This document shows, one piece after another, positions 50,217-59,169 of a stretch of DNA of 64,000 nucleotides. The notes beneath the pieces were generated by a model. The model searched no databases and had not been told where the DNA came from. It worked only from the letters and a program-made list of their open reading frames with translations. Each line of letters starts with the position of its first letter. Position 1 is the stretch's first letter. Source of the stretch: Bog-473 sp963809715 (GTDB taxonomy: Bacteria > Actinomycetota > Acidimicrobiia > Acidimicrobiales > RAAP-2); contig CAWEKO010000002.1 of NCBI GenBank assembly GCA_963809715.1, forward strand, positions 310,001 to 374,000. The letters are read 5' to 3'. The translations under genes and the position numbers were made by a program.

Positions 50217-51077
50217 TCAGCTGGCGACGACGTTGATCGGGGTACCGGCAGGGATCCCGGCGAGTTGGGCCAGGTCGGCGTCGTGCAATCTGATGCAGCC
50301 GTGCGAGATCGCCGCACCCGTCGTCCCGATCTCCCGGTCGGCGCCCGACGTGATGGGCCCGTGAATGGCGATGATCGCGTCCCCCGAATCCTCCCAGTCC
50401 GTGATGGCGTCGGAGTGGTCGGAGGTGGCGAGGATGAAGGGCCCGTACCCCGGGTCGGGTGGGGGCACCTTCATGGCCATGAAGAAGTTCCCCGTGGGCG
50501 TGGGTTCGTCGGGAACACCGATACCGGCGGGGAAGTCGAGGACCTCGTTGCCGTACTCGTAGACCGAGAGTTGCATCGTCGCAAGATCCACCTCGATCTC
50601 ATACGGCGTCGTCGAGAGCGTCACCTGACTCTGCTGCACCCAGGTCGTCGACCCGTTGGGTCGCTGGGCCAGCCGGACGTCGAGCCAGCCCGGCTCGGTG
50701 GCGATCACGGGGAGCACCGATGGATACCCGTACCAGCTGCCCGGCACGATCATGTTCGAGGGCTGGCCCGGTGCGGGATAGCCGGCGACCGACGCGGGCA
50801 GCGAGGCGACGAACGACGTGCCCACCGGCGGCACCGCCGCGCTGTCCGGCGCACCGCCCGGGTGTGCGGCGGCAGCGGCGATCGCGCTGAGCCGCGCCGC
50901 CGAGGCGCTCTTGGTCCGGTGGGTCCGGTGGGTCTGCTGGGTCTGGTGGTGGTGTGCCGCCGCACTCGACGAGGCCGACGGCGAACCGGAGCCGCACCCG
51001 GCCAGCGCGATCCCGACGGTCAGGAACGCCACCGCAGCGGCACCCCTGCGCAGACTCGTCGCTCGCGGCCGCCCCAT
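50217..51077 (-). CDS. L,D-transpeptidase (YkuD) lipoprotein
   Basis: A 286-residue envelope enzyme. The signal peptide ends in the lipobox LAGC (about residues 25-28), followed by a Ser/Ala/His/Thr-rich linker. The catalytic YkuD domain (about 155-286) begins EIEVDLATMQLSVYEYG and contains AIIAIHGPITSG and ISHGCIRLHDADLAQLA, with the catalytic cysteine near residue 261 and its His two residues before. It forms 3-3 peptidoglycan crosslinks or attaches proteins. ATG 51077 is preferred over 51113 because the signal peptide starts there. It is unrelated by function to the flanking catabolic genes. Confidence 0.92.
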   Translation of the reverse strand: MGRPRATSLRRGAAAVAFLTVGIALAGCGSGSPSASSSAAAHHHQTQQTHRTHRTKSASAARLSAIAAAAAHPGGAPDSAAVPPVGTSFVASLPASVAGYPAPGQPSNMIVPGSWYGYPSVLPVIATEPGWLDVRLAQRPNGSTTWVQQSQVTLSTTPYEIEVDLATMQLSVYEYGNEVLDFPAGIGVPDEPTPTGNFFMAMKVPPPDPGYGPFILATSDHSDAITDWEDSGDAIIAIHGPITSGADREIGTTGAAISHGCIRLHDADLAQLAGIPAGTPINVVAS

Positions 51078-51152
51078 GACCTGCACAATGGTATTTGGCC
51101 GAGGCCGCCCCACCGTTCCGGGCCACCTCGGTCTCGGGCGTCGGATCGCGGA

Positions 51153-51180
51153 CCCGGTCCCGGTCCCGGTCCCGGACCCC
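51153..51180. repeat. Short GGTCCC tandem repeat
   Basis: About three units of GGTCCC with flanking half-units, in the space between divergent genes. A simple-sequence repeat. Confidence 0.6.
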
Positions 51181-51223
51181 AGCCAGGCGCCTTCCTTGCG
51201 TAGGAGGTGTCAGGATCGCTGCC

Positions 51224-51616
51224 ATGGTCGCTCGTCAGCTGGTCAGTTCCGGGTCGCCCTTCGAGCCGACGATCGGCTTCAGCCGGGCCGTGCGCGTCGG
51301 TAACCGGGTCCTGGTCTCGGGTTCGGGGCCCGTCTTCGCCGACGGGGAGTGCCCGGCCGAGGCCGGGGCGCAGGCTCGGCGCTGCTTCGAGATCATCGAG
51401 AGCGCCCTGCGAGAGGCCGGCGCCTCTTTGGCCGACGTCGTGCGGACGCGCATGTACGTGACGGCGGCAGAGCACGCGGACGCCGTCGGCGCGGTGCACG
51501 GCGAGCTCTTCGGCGACATCCGTCCCGCCGCCACCATGGTCATCGTCGCCGGGCTGCTCGACCCGCGCTGGGTCGTCGAGGTCGAAGCCGAGGCGGATCT
51601 CGCCCCCTCGGACTGA
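51224..51616 (+). CDS. RidA-family protein
   Basis: A 130-residue member of the YjgF/RidA family, trimeric enamine/imine deaminases. Visible features are FSRAVRVGNRVLVSGSGPVF near the N-terminus, then AQARRCFEIIESALREAGASLADVVRTRMYV and the last block GDIRPAATMVIVAGL, in which the arginine before PA is the catalytic arginine of the family. It protects against 2-aminoacrylate or acts on related imines. ATG 51224 has TAGGAGGTG 14 bases upstream and AGGATC nearer. It is a single gene. Confidence 0.9.
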   Translation: MVARQLVSSGSPFEPTIGFSRAVRVGNRVLVSGSGPVFADGECPAEAGAQARRCFEIIESALREAGASLADVVRTRMYVTAAEHADAVGAVHGELFGDIRPAATMVIVAGLLDPRWVVEVEAEADLAPSD

Positions 51617-51666
51617 CTGCCCGACCCCTGTGGCCCAACTGTGCCCGAAGGCGCCCGACTGCGCCG

Positions 51667-51741
51667 GACGCTGTCCCCGACGCCGCCGACGGTGCCAACG
51701 CGGCTCCGACGCTGTGCCCGACGCCGGCCGACGCTGTCCCG
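51667..51741. repeat. Imperfect GC-rich repeats upstream of the FAD oxidoreductase
   Basis: GACGCTGTCCCCGACGCCG (51667-51685) recurs as GACGCTGTGCCCGACGCCG (51708-51726, one mismatch) and partly as GACGCTGTCCCG (51730-51741). It lies between RidA and the next ATG, so it could shape the leader RNA; no function is shown. Confidence 0.6.
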
Positions 51742-51754
51742 TAACGTCGGGTGG

Positions 51755-53227
51755 ATGGAGCCCGTCGATGCCGTCGTGGTGGGTGCGGGTCCCAACGGCT
51801 TGGCGGCGGCAATCACCTTGGCCCGGGCGGGCCTCGGCGTCGAGGTGTTCGAAGGTGAGTCCACCGTTGGCGGCGGCACCCGCACCGAGGCGCTCACTCT
51901 GCCCGGCTTCGCCCACGACGTGTGCTCGGCGGTACATCCGTCCCTCGTGTCGTCTCCGTTCTTCCGCTCGCTGGACCTTCCAGCGCTCGGCGTTCGTCTG
52001 CGCCAGCCCGAGGTGGCCTTCGCCCACCCCCTCGATCGCGGCCGCGCCGCCGCGCTCTACCGCGACGTGGACGAGACGGCCTCGCACCTGGGCGGCGACG
52101 CGGCGCACTACCGGGAGCTGGTCGGTCCGCTGGTGCAGTGGCTCGACCGGATCGTGCCCTACGTCCTCTCCCCGATGCGCAGCATCCCCAGCGACCCCCT
52201 GGCCCTGGCCCGCTTCGCCCGGGACGGCGCACCGTCGGTCCGCCACGTGGCCAAGGGATTTTCGACGGACGCCGCCCGGGCCGTCCTGGCCGGTACGGCG
52301 GCCCACTCGATGGAGCCCCTCACGGCCCGACTGACGGCGGCCTTCGCGCTGCTGCTCACCGCGTTGGGCCACGGTGCCGGCTGGCCGGTGGTCGAGGGCG
52401 GGAGTGCCGCCATCACGAACGGCCTGGCCGCGGAGCTCCGCCGCCTGGGCGGCACCGTCCATACCGGCCGCCCGATCGGCGCGCTCGACGAGCTCCCGCC
52501 GGCCCGGGCCGTCCTGCTCGATACGTCACCTCGCCAGTTCCTCCAGCTCGCCCGGGGCCGACTCAGCCGACACGCCGGACGCCCCTGGGCTCGCTTCAAA
52601 CCCGGCGCGGGAACCTGCAAAGTGGACTGGGCCCTGAGCGGTCCTGTGCCCTGGGCGGCCGAGGCCGCCCGGCGCACCGTCACCGTCCATGTCGGCGGCA
52701 GCTTCGAAGAGGTGGCCCGGTCCGAGGCCGACGTGCGGGCGGGGCGCCACGCCGAACGCCCATTCGTGCTGGTGGCCCAACCGTGCGTGGTCGACCCCAG
52801 CCGGGCCCCCGAGGGACGGCACACCCTGTGGGCCTACTGCCACGTGCCCAACGGGTCGGCAGTGGACATGAGCGAGCGCATCGAGGACCAGATCGAGCGC
52901 TTCGCCCCGGGCTTTCGTGACGTCGTCCTGGCCCGGGTGGTGCGCCGGGCCGACCAGGCGGAGGCCCACAACCCGAATCTGCTCGGGGGTGACGTGAACG
53001 GCGGGGCGCAGACGCTGCGCCAGACGGCCTTCCGCCCGGTGGCGCGCTGGAATCCGTACCGGACGCCGGTCGAGGGGGTCTACCTGTGTTCCGCCTCGAC
53101 GCCGCCCGGGGGTGGCGTGCACGGGATGTGCGGCGTGTCGGCAGCCGAGGTGGTGCTGCGGGAACGATTCGGGGCAGCCCGACGCAGCGGCTCGCCCGAG
53201 GCGCCGTCGCTCAGTCGGCGCGCGTGA
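51755..53227 (+). CDS. FAD-dependent phytoene-desaturase-like oxidoreductase
   Basis: A 490-residue flavoprotein. The N-terminal fold is VVVGAGPNGLAAAITLARAG (8-27), then VEVFEGESTVGGGTRTEAL, the extended GG doublet of phytoene-desaturase-like enzymes. The C-terminus holds GVYLCSASTPPGGGVHGMCG, the closing FAD-binding stretch. Enzymes of this group are often annotated as NAD(P)/FAD-dependent oxidoreductases with unknown substrate, related to PYROXD2. There are no carotenoid genes nearby. It lies 138 bases after RidA, separated by GC repeats, and is convergent with the ABC-F gene. Confidence 0.85.
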   Translation: MEPVDAVVVGAGPNGLAAAITLARAGLGVEVFEGESTVGGGTRTEALTLPGFAHDVCSAVHPSLVSSPFFRSLDLPALGVRLRQPEVAFAHPLDRGRAAALYRDVDETASHLGGDAAHYRELVGPLVQWLDRIVPYVLSPMRSIPSDPLALARFARDGAPSVRHVAKGFSTDAARAVLAGTAAHSMEPLTARLTAAFALLLTALGHGAGWPVVEGGSAAITNGLAAELRRLGGTVHTGRPIGALDELPPARAVLLDTSPRQFLQLARGRLSRHAGRPWARFKPGAGTCKVDWALSGPVPWAAEAARRTVTVHVGGSFEEVARSEADVRAGRHAERPFVLVAQPCVVDPSRAPEGRHTLWAYCHVPNGSAVDMSERIEDQIERFAPGFRDVVLARVVRRADQAEAHNPNLLGGDVNGGAQTLRQTAFRPVARWNPYRTPVEGVYLCSASTPPGGGVHGMCGVSAAEVVLRERFGAARRSGSPEAPSLSRRA

Positions 53228-53427
53228 CCGAACAGGTCAATTCGTCGAGCAGGTACCAGCGGCGATCTCGTCACTGACGCAGCACCGGGGAGGCGCTCTG
53301 GGATACGACGCTCTGGTTCGCTGACTCTGTGCCGGTACCGGTCGGTCGGTCGGCCGACCCGCTGCGTACGATCGGTCACCACCTCCCAACTGGGACGTCC
53401 GTCGATGGGCGCAGGCGAGGTGGCGCC
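53228..53427. other. Intergenic region between convergent genes
   Basis: It contains short palindromes (CCGGTACCGG; GGTCGGCCGACC, about 53352-53362) that could act as weak bidirectional terminators. There is no gene. Confidence 0.3.
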
Positions 53428-55161
53428 TCAGTGCTCCTCCCGCAGGCCCCGCAGCACGTCGTCGGCCTCGGGCAGCGTGATCGTCCGGGTGACGCGCACC
53501 TCCTCGAGGAGCCGGCGGTCGTGCGACACCAGCACGAGCGTGCCGCCATAGGAGTCCAGGGCCGATTCCAACTGCTCGATGGCGGGCAGGTCGAGGTGGT
53601 TGGTGGGTTCGTCCAAGACCAAGAGGTTCACGCCGCTGGCAGCGAAGGCGGCCAGCTCGGCCCGCGTGCGCTCGCCCGGGGAAAGCGACGGCGTGGGGCG
53701 GGTCACGGCCTCGGCGCCCAGCCCGAACTTGGCCAGTTGGGCCCGGGCCAGATCGGGCCGGAGGCCGGGGACGGCGGCTCGGAAGGCATCGAGGAGGGTG
53801 CTCGCCTTGGGTAAGAGGCGTCTGTCTTGGCCCAGCTCGCCGACGACGACGCTCGGTCCCATGCGCCGGGTACCGGCAGTCAGGGGGAGCCGCCCGAGGA
53901 TGGCCTCGACGAGGGTCGTCTTGCCGGTACCGTTCGGCCCGACCAGGGCGACGCGGTCGGCCCAGTCGATGTCGAGCGTGAAGGGGCCGAGACGGAAGTC
54001 CTCTCGCTCGATCACCGCCTCTTCGAGACGGACGACGATCGCACCCGACCGGGCCGCCTCGTTGATGTTGAATTGGAGTTCCCATCCCTCCCAGGGCTTG
54101 TCCACCACCTCGAGCGTGGCGAGGGCGCGCTCGGTGCGCCGAGCTCGTGACGCTTGCTTCTCGGTGCGGTTGATACGGAAGTCACGCTGCGCCTTGTCGT
54201 TGTCGCGGGGATACTTCTTCTCACGGGCGACTCCCTTTGTGGCCCACTGGCGTTCGCGCTGGGCCCGCTGGCGCAAATCGTCGCGCTGCGCTGTATAGAC
54301 CGCATACGCCTCCTGGGCGTGGGCCTGTTCGGCGGCGCGCTCGGAGAGGTAGCCGGCCCAGCCTCCGCCGTACACCCGGCCGTTCCGGGCGTGCTCGTCC
54401 AGCTCGAACACCTCCGTGACGGCGCGGTCGAGGAAGGCGCGGTCGTGTGAGACGACGATCAACGCTCCGGAACGCCGCTGCACCATGTGTTCCAGGCGGG
54501 CCAGCCCGTCGAAGTCGAGGTCATTGGTGGGCTCGTCGAGCATCGTGATGTCGAAGCGCGACAACAAGATGGTCGCCAGCGCGACGCGGGCCGCCTGCCC
54601 CCCCGAGAGCGTGCTGGAGTCTTGCTCGGCGACGTGCCCGGCCAGCCCGATCTCTTCGAAGGTGGTGACCAGGCGGGACTCGAAGTCGCCGGCCGACATC
54701 GATTCGTAGCGGGCCAGGGCATTGGCGTACCGCTCTGCGGCGTCGGCCGGTCCGTCGACGGCCCCGCCGGATCCGCCTCTGTCGGTTTCTGCGTTGTGCC
54801 CACCGGCAGCAGAGGCGAGCCCGGCGGCGGCCCGTGCCAACTCGTCTTCGGCGGCGGCGACGCCGGTTTGTCGCAAGAGGGCGTCGCGCACGGTCTCACC
54901 CGGGACCGATGAGTGTTCCTGCTGCAGGTAGCCCACGGTGGCCGTCGGTGGATCGACCCGGACCTCGCCCGAGCTGGGGGTGAGGAGCCCGGCCAAGAGT
55001 TGCAGCAGGGTCGACTTGCCGACTCCGTTGGGGCCGACGACGCCCAGACGCGTCTCGGGACCAACGGTGAGCGAGATGTCGTTGAGGACGGATCGTCCTC
55101 CTCGCTCGAAGGTGAGTCGGCGGGCGGTCAGCGAGGCCAAGAAGGCGGAGGAGGGGGGCAT
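53428..55161 (-). CDS. ABC-F family ATPase
   Basis: A 577-residue soluble protein with two ABC cassettes and no membrane part. The first cassette has GPNGVGKST (about 43-51), LSGGQAARV and LDEPTNDLD. The second has GPNGTGKTT, LSPGERTRAEL and LDEPTNHLD. The linker between them (about 250-340) is a charged coiled coil (VAREKKYPRDNDKAQRDF, EKQASRARRTERAL). ABC-F proteins bind the ribosomal E site, either assisting translation or protecting against antibiotics. An insertion rich in Gly/Asp/Ala lies in the first cassette (about 115-145). The leader (55162-55260) may hold an attenuator, but I saw no clear leader peptide. Whether it confers resistance cannot be told. Confidence 0.9.
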   Translation of the reverse strand: MPPSSAFLASLTARRLTFERGGRSVLNDISLTVGPETRLGVVGPNGVGKSTLLQLLAGLLTPSSGEVRVDPPTATVGYLQQEHSSVPGETVRDALLRQTGVAAAEDELARAAAGLASAAGGHNAETDRGGSGGAVDGPADAAERYANALARYESMSAGDFESRLVTTFEEIGLAGHVAEQDSSTLSGGQAARVALATILLSRFDITMLDEPTNDLDFDGLARLEHMVQRRSGALIVVSHDRAFLDRAVTEVFELDEHARNGRVYGGGWAGYLSERAAEQAHAQEAYAVYTAQRDDLRQRAQRERQWATKGVAREKKYPRDNDKAQRDFRINRTEKQASRARRTERALATLEVVDKPWEGWELQFNINEAARSGAIVVRLEEAVIEREDFRLGPFTLDIDWADRVALVGPNGTGKTTLVEAILGRLPLTAGTRRMGPSVVVGELGQDRRLLPKASTLLDAFRAAVPGLRPDLARAQLAKFGLGAEAVTRPTPSLSPGERTRAELAAFAASGVNLLVLDEPTNHLDLPAIEQLESALDSYGGTLVLVSHDRRLLEEVRVTRTITLPEADDVLRGLREEH

Positions 55162-55368
55162 GGAGAACTCCAGAACGCGAGGATGCGGTTGACGGTTCTG
55201 CGGTGTGCGACACCGGGGGCCTCAGGCCTTTACTCCACGAAATCAGTGTACCGCGCCGGTTGGGGTGATTCCGGGGCGTTCACTAGTGTCGCTGCGGCCG
55301 GTCGCGAGTCTGCCGGTGGCCCTGTCGACCGGCAGGGTCGGGCCAAGGCCAAAGGGGCTTCACTTCGC

Positions 55369-57531
55369 ATGCCGATCGCCATCACCGACGAGCACCAGGA
55401 GCTTGGCTCCACCGTGCGGGGCGTCCTGGCGGCCCACGGCGCGCTGGCGGCCAGCCGGGCTCTGCTCGAGGCGCACGACGAGCCCCGGCCGACCTTTTGG
55501 CAGGAGATGGCCGACCTCGGTTGGTTGGGCATCCACCTCCCCGAGGAGTACGGGGGAGCGGGCGCCGGCCTCAGCGAGCTGATCGTCGTGCTCGAGGAGA
55601 TCGGCCGCCAGGTGGCGCCCGGACCCTTCTTGCCCACGGTGCTGGCATCCGCGCTGGTGGCCCGGTGTGGAGGGCCCGAGTTGCAGGCGGCGCTGCTTTC
55701 CGGACTGGCAGATGGCTCGGTCACCGGCGCGGTCGGACTGGACGGGTGGTTGACCCTGTCCGACGGCCTGCTCGACGGGGAGGCGGGCGTCGTGCTGGGA
55801 GGGGCTTCGGCCGACCTCCTGCTGCTCGGCTTGGGTGACGACGTGGTGCTGGTGCGCGCAGGATCTCAGGGCGTGCTGGTCGCGACGAGCAGGGACCTTG
55901 ATCCATCCCGCCGGTCGGCCGCAGTGACCCTGTCCTCGGTGCGCGTGGCCGACTCCGAAGTGATGCCCGGTGCCGCCCGGTGGGCTCGGGCCCTGACCCG
56001 CACGCTGGGCGCCGCGGAGGCGGTGGGCGTCCTGTTGGCCTGCACCGAGTCGGCGGTCGCCTATGCGAAAGAACGCGTGCAGTTCGGCCGCCCCATCGGC
56101 ACCTTCCAAGCGGTGAAGCACCACTGCGCCGACATGCTCGTCGCCACCGAGCTGGCCACTGCCGCCGTGTGGGATGCGGCACGTGCCGCCGGTGACTCAC
56201 TCGACGAGTTCGACCTGGTTTCGGCCATGGCGGCCCATCTGGCGTTCGGTCCGGCTGTGCACAACGCGCAGCTGAACATTCAGGTTCACGGAGGCATCGG
56301 CTTCACCTGGGAACACGACGCGCATCTCTTCCTCCGGCGGGCTCTGGTACTCGACGCCCTCCTGGGCTCACCCGACGACGCATCCGACGTGACCGGCCAA
56401 TGTTCCAAGGGGACGACCCGGGAGGTGTCGCTGGACCTGCCACCCGAGGCGGAGACGATCAGGGCCGAGGTGCGTGGCGAGGCAGCCCGTCTCGCCCTGC
56501 TCTCCGGCGCCGAACAGCGAAAGGAACTCATCGACAGCGGGCTGATGGTGCCGCACTGGCCCAGGCCGTGGGGACGCGAGGCGGGAGCGATCGAGCAGAT
56601 CGTCATCGACGAGGAGCTGCGCGCCGCCGGGGTGCGGGTGCCACCGCTCGGGATCACGGGTTGGAACATCATGACGGTGAACCAGTACGCCACCGAGGAC
56701 CAGGTCGAGCGCTGGGTTCGCAAGACGCTGATGGGCGAATTCGTCTGGTGCCAGCTCTTCAGCGAGCCCGATGCGGGCTCCGATGCAGCGGCAGTCAAAA
56801 CTCGTGCGACCAGAGTCGATGGCGGCTGGCAGGTGAGCGGGCAGAAGGTGTGGACCAGTGGCGCGCAGTATTGCCATCTGGGCCTGGCCACCGTGCGCAC
56901 GGATCCGGATGTCCCCAAGCACGCCGGCATCACGACGATGGTGATCGACATGCACGCGCCCGGTGTCGAGGTGCGGCCACTGCGTCAGGTCACGGGCAAC
57001 GCTGACTTCAACGAGGTGTTCTTCAACGACGTGTTCGTGCCGGACGACGACGTGGTCGGCGCCGTGAACGACGGATGGACTGTGGCCCGGTCGACGCTCG
57101 GGAACGAGCGCGTCTCGATCGGAGGCAGTGCCGGGGGCATCTTCCGCAACATGGATCTGCTGGCTCTGTTCAGGCGGGGTGCTGACCACGTCCCGGGTGC
57201 CTCGGCTCGAGTGGGCGGCATCCTCACGAAAGAGCACATCCTCAAGGTGTTGAACCTCCGGCGAGCCCAGCGCGCCGTTGTCGGAGCGGGACCGGGGCCA
57301 GAGGGCAACGTGACCAAGCTGGTGCTGGCCGAGCACGGGCATGACCGGACCCGCCTGCAGGCCGAGCTGGTCGGCCCGTCGCTCGCGTTTCTCGAGGGTG
57401 ACGACGCCCTGGCCGGATACTCCGAGCTGGCGACTCGAGCCATGTCGATCGCCGGCGGGACATCCGAGATCACACGCAATCAGATCGCCGAACGCATCTT
57501 GGGGCTGCCACGCGATCCGTTGATCACCTAG
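55369..57531 (+). CDS. Fused two-domain acyl-CoA dehydrogenase (FadE34-like)
   Basis: A 720-residue flavoprotein made of two acyl-CoA dehydrogenase domains in tandem. The N-terminal half (about 1-340) ends in GGIGFTWEHDAHLFLRRA, typical of the partner subunit of heteromeric FadE pairs. The C-terminal half (about 360-720) begins with the helical domain, continues with FSEPDAGSDAAAVKTRA and GQKVWTSGAQYCHLG, and ends in GGTSEITRNQIAERILGLPRDP, the FAD-binding element. Heterotetrameric FadE pairs act on sterol or bile-acid side chains in actinobacteria; single-chain versions such as FadE34 do the same. A steroid or other bulky acyl-CoA substrate is therefore plausible. ATG 55369 is used because longer frames overlap the ABC-F gene. 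Confidence 0.88.
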   Translation: MPIAITDEHQELGSTVRGVLAAHGALAASRALLEAHDEPRPTFWQEMADLGWLGIHLPEEYGGAGAGLSELIVVLEEIGRQVAPGPFLPTVLASALVARCGGPELQAALLSGLADGSVTGAVGLDGWLTLSDGLLDGEAGVVLGGASADLLLLGLGDDVVLVRAGSQGVLVATSRDLDPSRRSAAVTLSSVRVADSEVMPGAARWARALTRTLGAAEAVGVLLACTESAVAYAKERVQFGRPIGTFQAVKHHCADMLVATELATAAVWDAARAAGDSLDEFDLVSAMAAHLAFGPAVHNAQLNIQVHGGIGFTWEHDAHLFLRRALVLDALLGSPDDASDVTGQCSKGTTREVSLDLPPEAETIRAEVRGEAARLALLSGAEQRKELIDSGLMVPHWPRPWGREAGAIEQIVIDEELRAAGVRVPPLGITGWNIMTVNQYATEDQVERWVRKTLMGEFVWCQLFSEPDAGSDAAAVKTRATRVDGGWQVSGQKVWTSGAQYCHLGLATVRTDPDVPKHAGITTMVIDMHAPGVEVRPLRQVTGNADFNEVFFNDVFVPDDDVVGAVNDGWTVARSTLGNERVSIGGSAGGIFRNMDLLALFRRGADHVPGASARVGGILTKEHILKVLNLRRAQRAVVGAGPGPEGNVTKLVLAEHGHDRTRLQAELVGPSLAFLEGDDALAGYSELATRAMSIAGGTSEITRNQIAERILGLPRDPLIT

Positions 57532-57576
57532 CCACAGCGTGGGCCCGACGCCTGGAGGCGGTGTCCTCCTGCCACA

Positions 57577-58140
57577 ATGTCGCTCCGTTCTATGAGAGTG
57601 CTGCGCGCGAAATGGTCTCGAATCATTGCAGTCGCGGTGGCGGTACTCGTGGTCGGCTTCGTGGTCTTGACCGTGGTGCTCTTCGTCACGCCGGACCTCA
57701 ATCCTCCGCAGCGAGCCGACGCCGTCGTGGTGCTCGGCGGTTCCAACGACAGGGCGCCCCAAGAAGGTGTACGGCTGGTCCAGCAAGGGTATGCACCCAC
57801 GATCGCGTTTTCGCTGCCCCCCGGGTCCCGTTGTGTGGGGCCCGAGGTGAAGCAGGTTGACGCCCGCGCGAACGTCGTGTGTTTCGCCGCCGAGCCACAG
57901 ACCACGCAGGGCGAGGCCCGTTCCATTCGGCACCTCGCGTCCGCGCACCACTGGAAGCGAGTCATCGTCGTGATGCCGATCCCCCAGGCGAGCCGGGCCC
58001 GGCTCCGCGTCGGACGTTGCTACTCCGGGCAGGTGCTCGAGGTGGGGGTGGAGCCCCAAGGTTTGTGGGACTGGACGCGCAGCATCGTGTACGAGTGGGG
58101 TGCGATGGTCAAGGCTCTGGTGTTGCAACCCAGCTGCTGA
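57577..58140 (+). CDS. YdcF/DUF218-like membrane-anchored protein
   Basis: A 187-residue protein. One N-terminal membrane helix (about 15-41) is followed by a DUF218-type domain: ADAVVVLGGSNDRAPQEGVRLVQQGYAPTIAFS, then TTQGEARSIRHLASAHHWKRVIVVMPIPQASRARL. The first strand with GGS and the later region match the DUF218 core that, in SanA/YdcF-like proteins, is linked to envelope polysaccharide or vancomycin tolerance. It lies 45 bases after the acyl-CoA dehydrogenase but is unrelated in function. Its precise role is unknown. Confidence 0.8.
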   Translation: MSLRSMRVLRAKWSRIIAVAVAVLVVGFVVLTVVLFVTPDLNPPQRADAVVVLGGSNDRAPQEGVRLVQQGYAPTIAFSLPPGSRCVGPEVKQVDARANVVCFAAEPQTTQGEARSIRHLASAHHWKRVIVVMPIPQASRARLRVGRCYSGQVLEVGVEPQGLWDWTRSIVYEWGAMVKALVLQPSC

Positions 58141-58323
58141 CCCGAAGCGACGCAGTCGCAACCTTCCAGCGACGCGTGGTGCGCGATCGGATGCGTACCG
58201 TGCCCACTGGGGGCTGGTTTGGGGGGACCAAACCGGACCAATGACCACTCCGGCTCGGGGCTCGGGGCGAGGACCAAGCGCTCGAACTGGATCGAGCCGT
58301 GGGCATTGACCCACGGTGCGGCA

Positions 58324-59091
58324 TCAATCGAAGACCGCCTCGATGCCTCGGATGTCGCCTTCGCCGTCGGACCAGCTGTCGAGGGAGCCATAGCCCAGCC
58401 GGTCCAGCAGCGGCGTCAACTGTTCGGCCTGGTCGCCTCCGAGTTCCAAGATGAGTCGTCCGCCTCGGCGGAGGTAGGCCGGGGCCTCCGCGGCGAGGCG
58501 CTCGAGCAGCTCGGTGCCATCGGGGCCGCCATCGTAGTGAGCGACGTCCTCGAACGTCAGCGTGTCGCGGGGGAGGAGATCCAGAGCGGCGGTCGGGACG
58601 TAGGGCACCACGGCGACAACGACGTCGAGTTGGTCCTTCAGCGTGCTGGGCAGCGGCGACACCAGGTCACCCTGGTAGACCTCGATGCCATTGGTCCGGG
58701 CATTCTCCACCGCCCTGGGATCGATGTCGGTCGCGACGATGCGCGCCAGCGGTCTTCCTTGGCGGAGTGCGAGGGCGATCGCTCCCGAACCGGTGCACAC
58801 GTCGGCAGCCACACCGGATTCGGGAAGGCGGGCGACCGCCCGCAACGCCAGCTCGGTGCTCTGCCATCGTGGGACGTAGACGCCGGGCCTGATCGGCACC
58901 TCGAGGCCGGCAAAAGGTGCCTGGCCGACCAGCCAGGCCAAGGGCTCGCCGGCGAGGCGCCGAGGCACCAGGGCCGCCAGCACCAGCGCGTCGTTCCCCG
59001 AGGCCCGCAATAACTCCTCGGCCTCTTCCTCGGCGGCGACGAAGCCCGCGGCCGCCAGGGTCGTGGTCAGCCAAGCCCTCCGCGCCGGCAT
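58324..59091 (-). CDS. PrmC/HemK-like protein glutamine methyltransferase, lacking NPPY
   Basis: A 255-residue SAM-dependent methyltransferase. The helical N-terminal domain (about 1-75) and VPRWQSTELALRAV region match PrmC. The SAM loop is ADVCTGSGAIALALRQ (96-111), followed by ATDIDPRAVENA. At the substrate-binding position, where PrmC has NPPY, this protein reads VVPYVP (161-166). Release-factor glutamine methylation depends on the NPPY asparagine, so this is probably a paralogue with another target. Such proteins are annotated in actinobacteria as putative N(5)-glutamine methyltransferases. It stands alone, about 80 bases from the DHA2 pump gene. Confidence 0.8.
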   Translation of the reverse strand: MPARRAWLTTTLAAAGFVAAEEEAEELLRASGNDALVLAALVPRRLAGEPLAWLVGQAPFAGLEVPIRPGVYVPRWQSTELALRAVARLPESGVAADVCTGSGAIALALRQGRPLARIVATDIDPRAVENARTNGIEVYQGDLVSPLPSTLKDQLDVVVAVVPYVPTAALDLLPRDTLTFEDVAHYDGGPDGTELLERLAAEAPAYLRRGGRLILELGGDQAEQLTPLLDRLGYGSLDSWSDGEGDIRGIEAVFD

Positions 59092-59169
59092 GTCCTCACC
59101 AACCGTCTCGAGGGCAGGAAGGGGGCCGGGGTCAAGAGGGTTTCGGGGAACGGACGTGACGAGCGGCGT

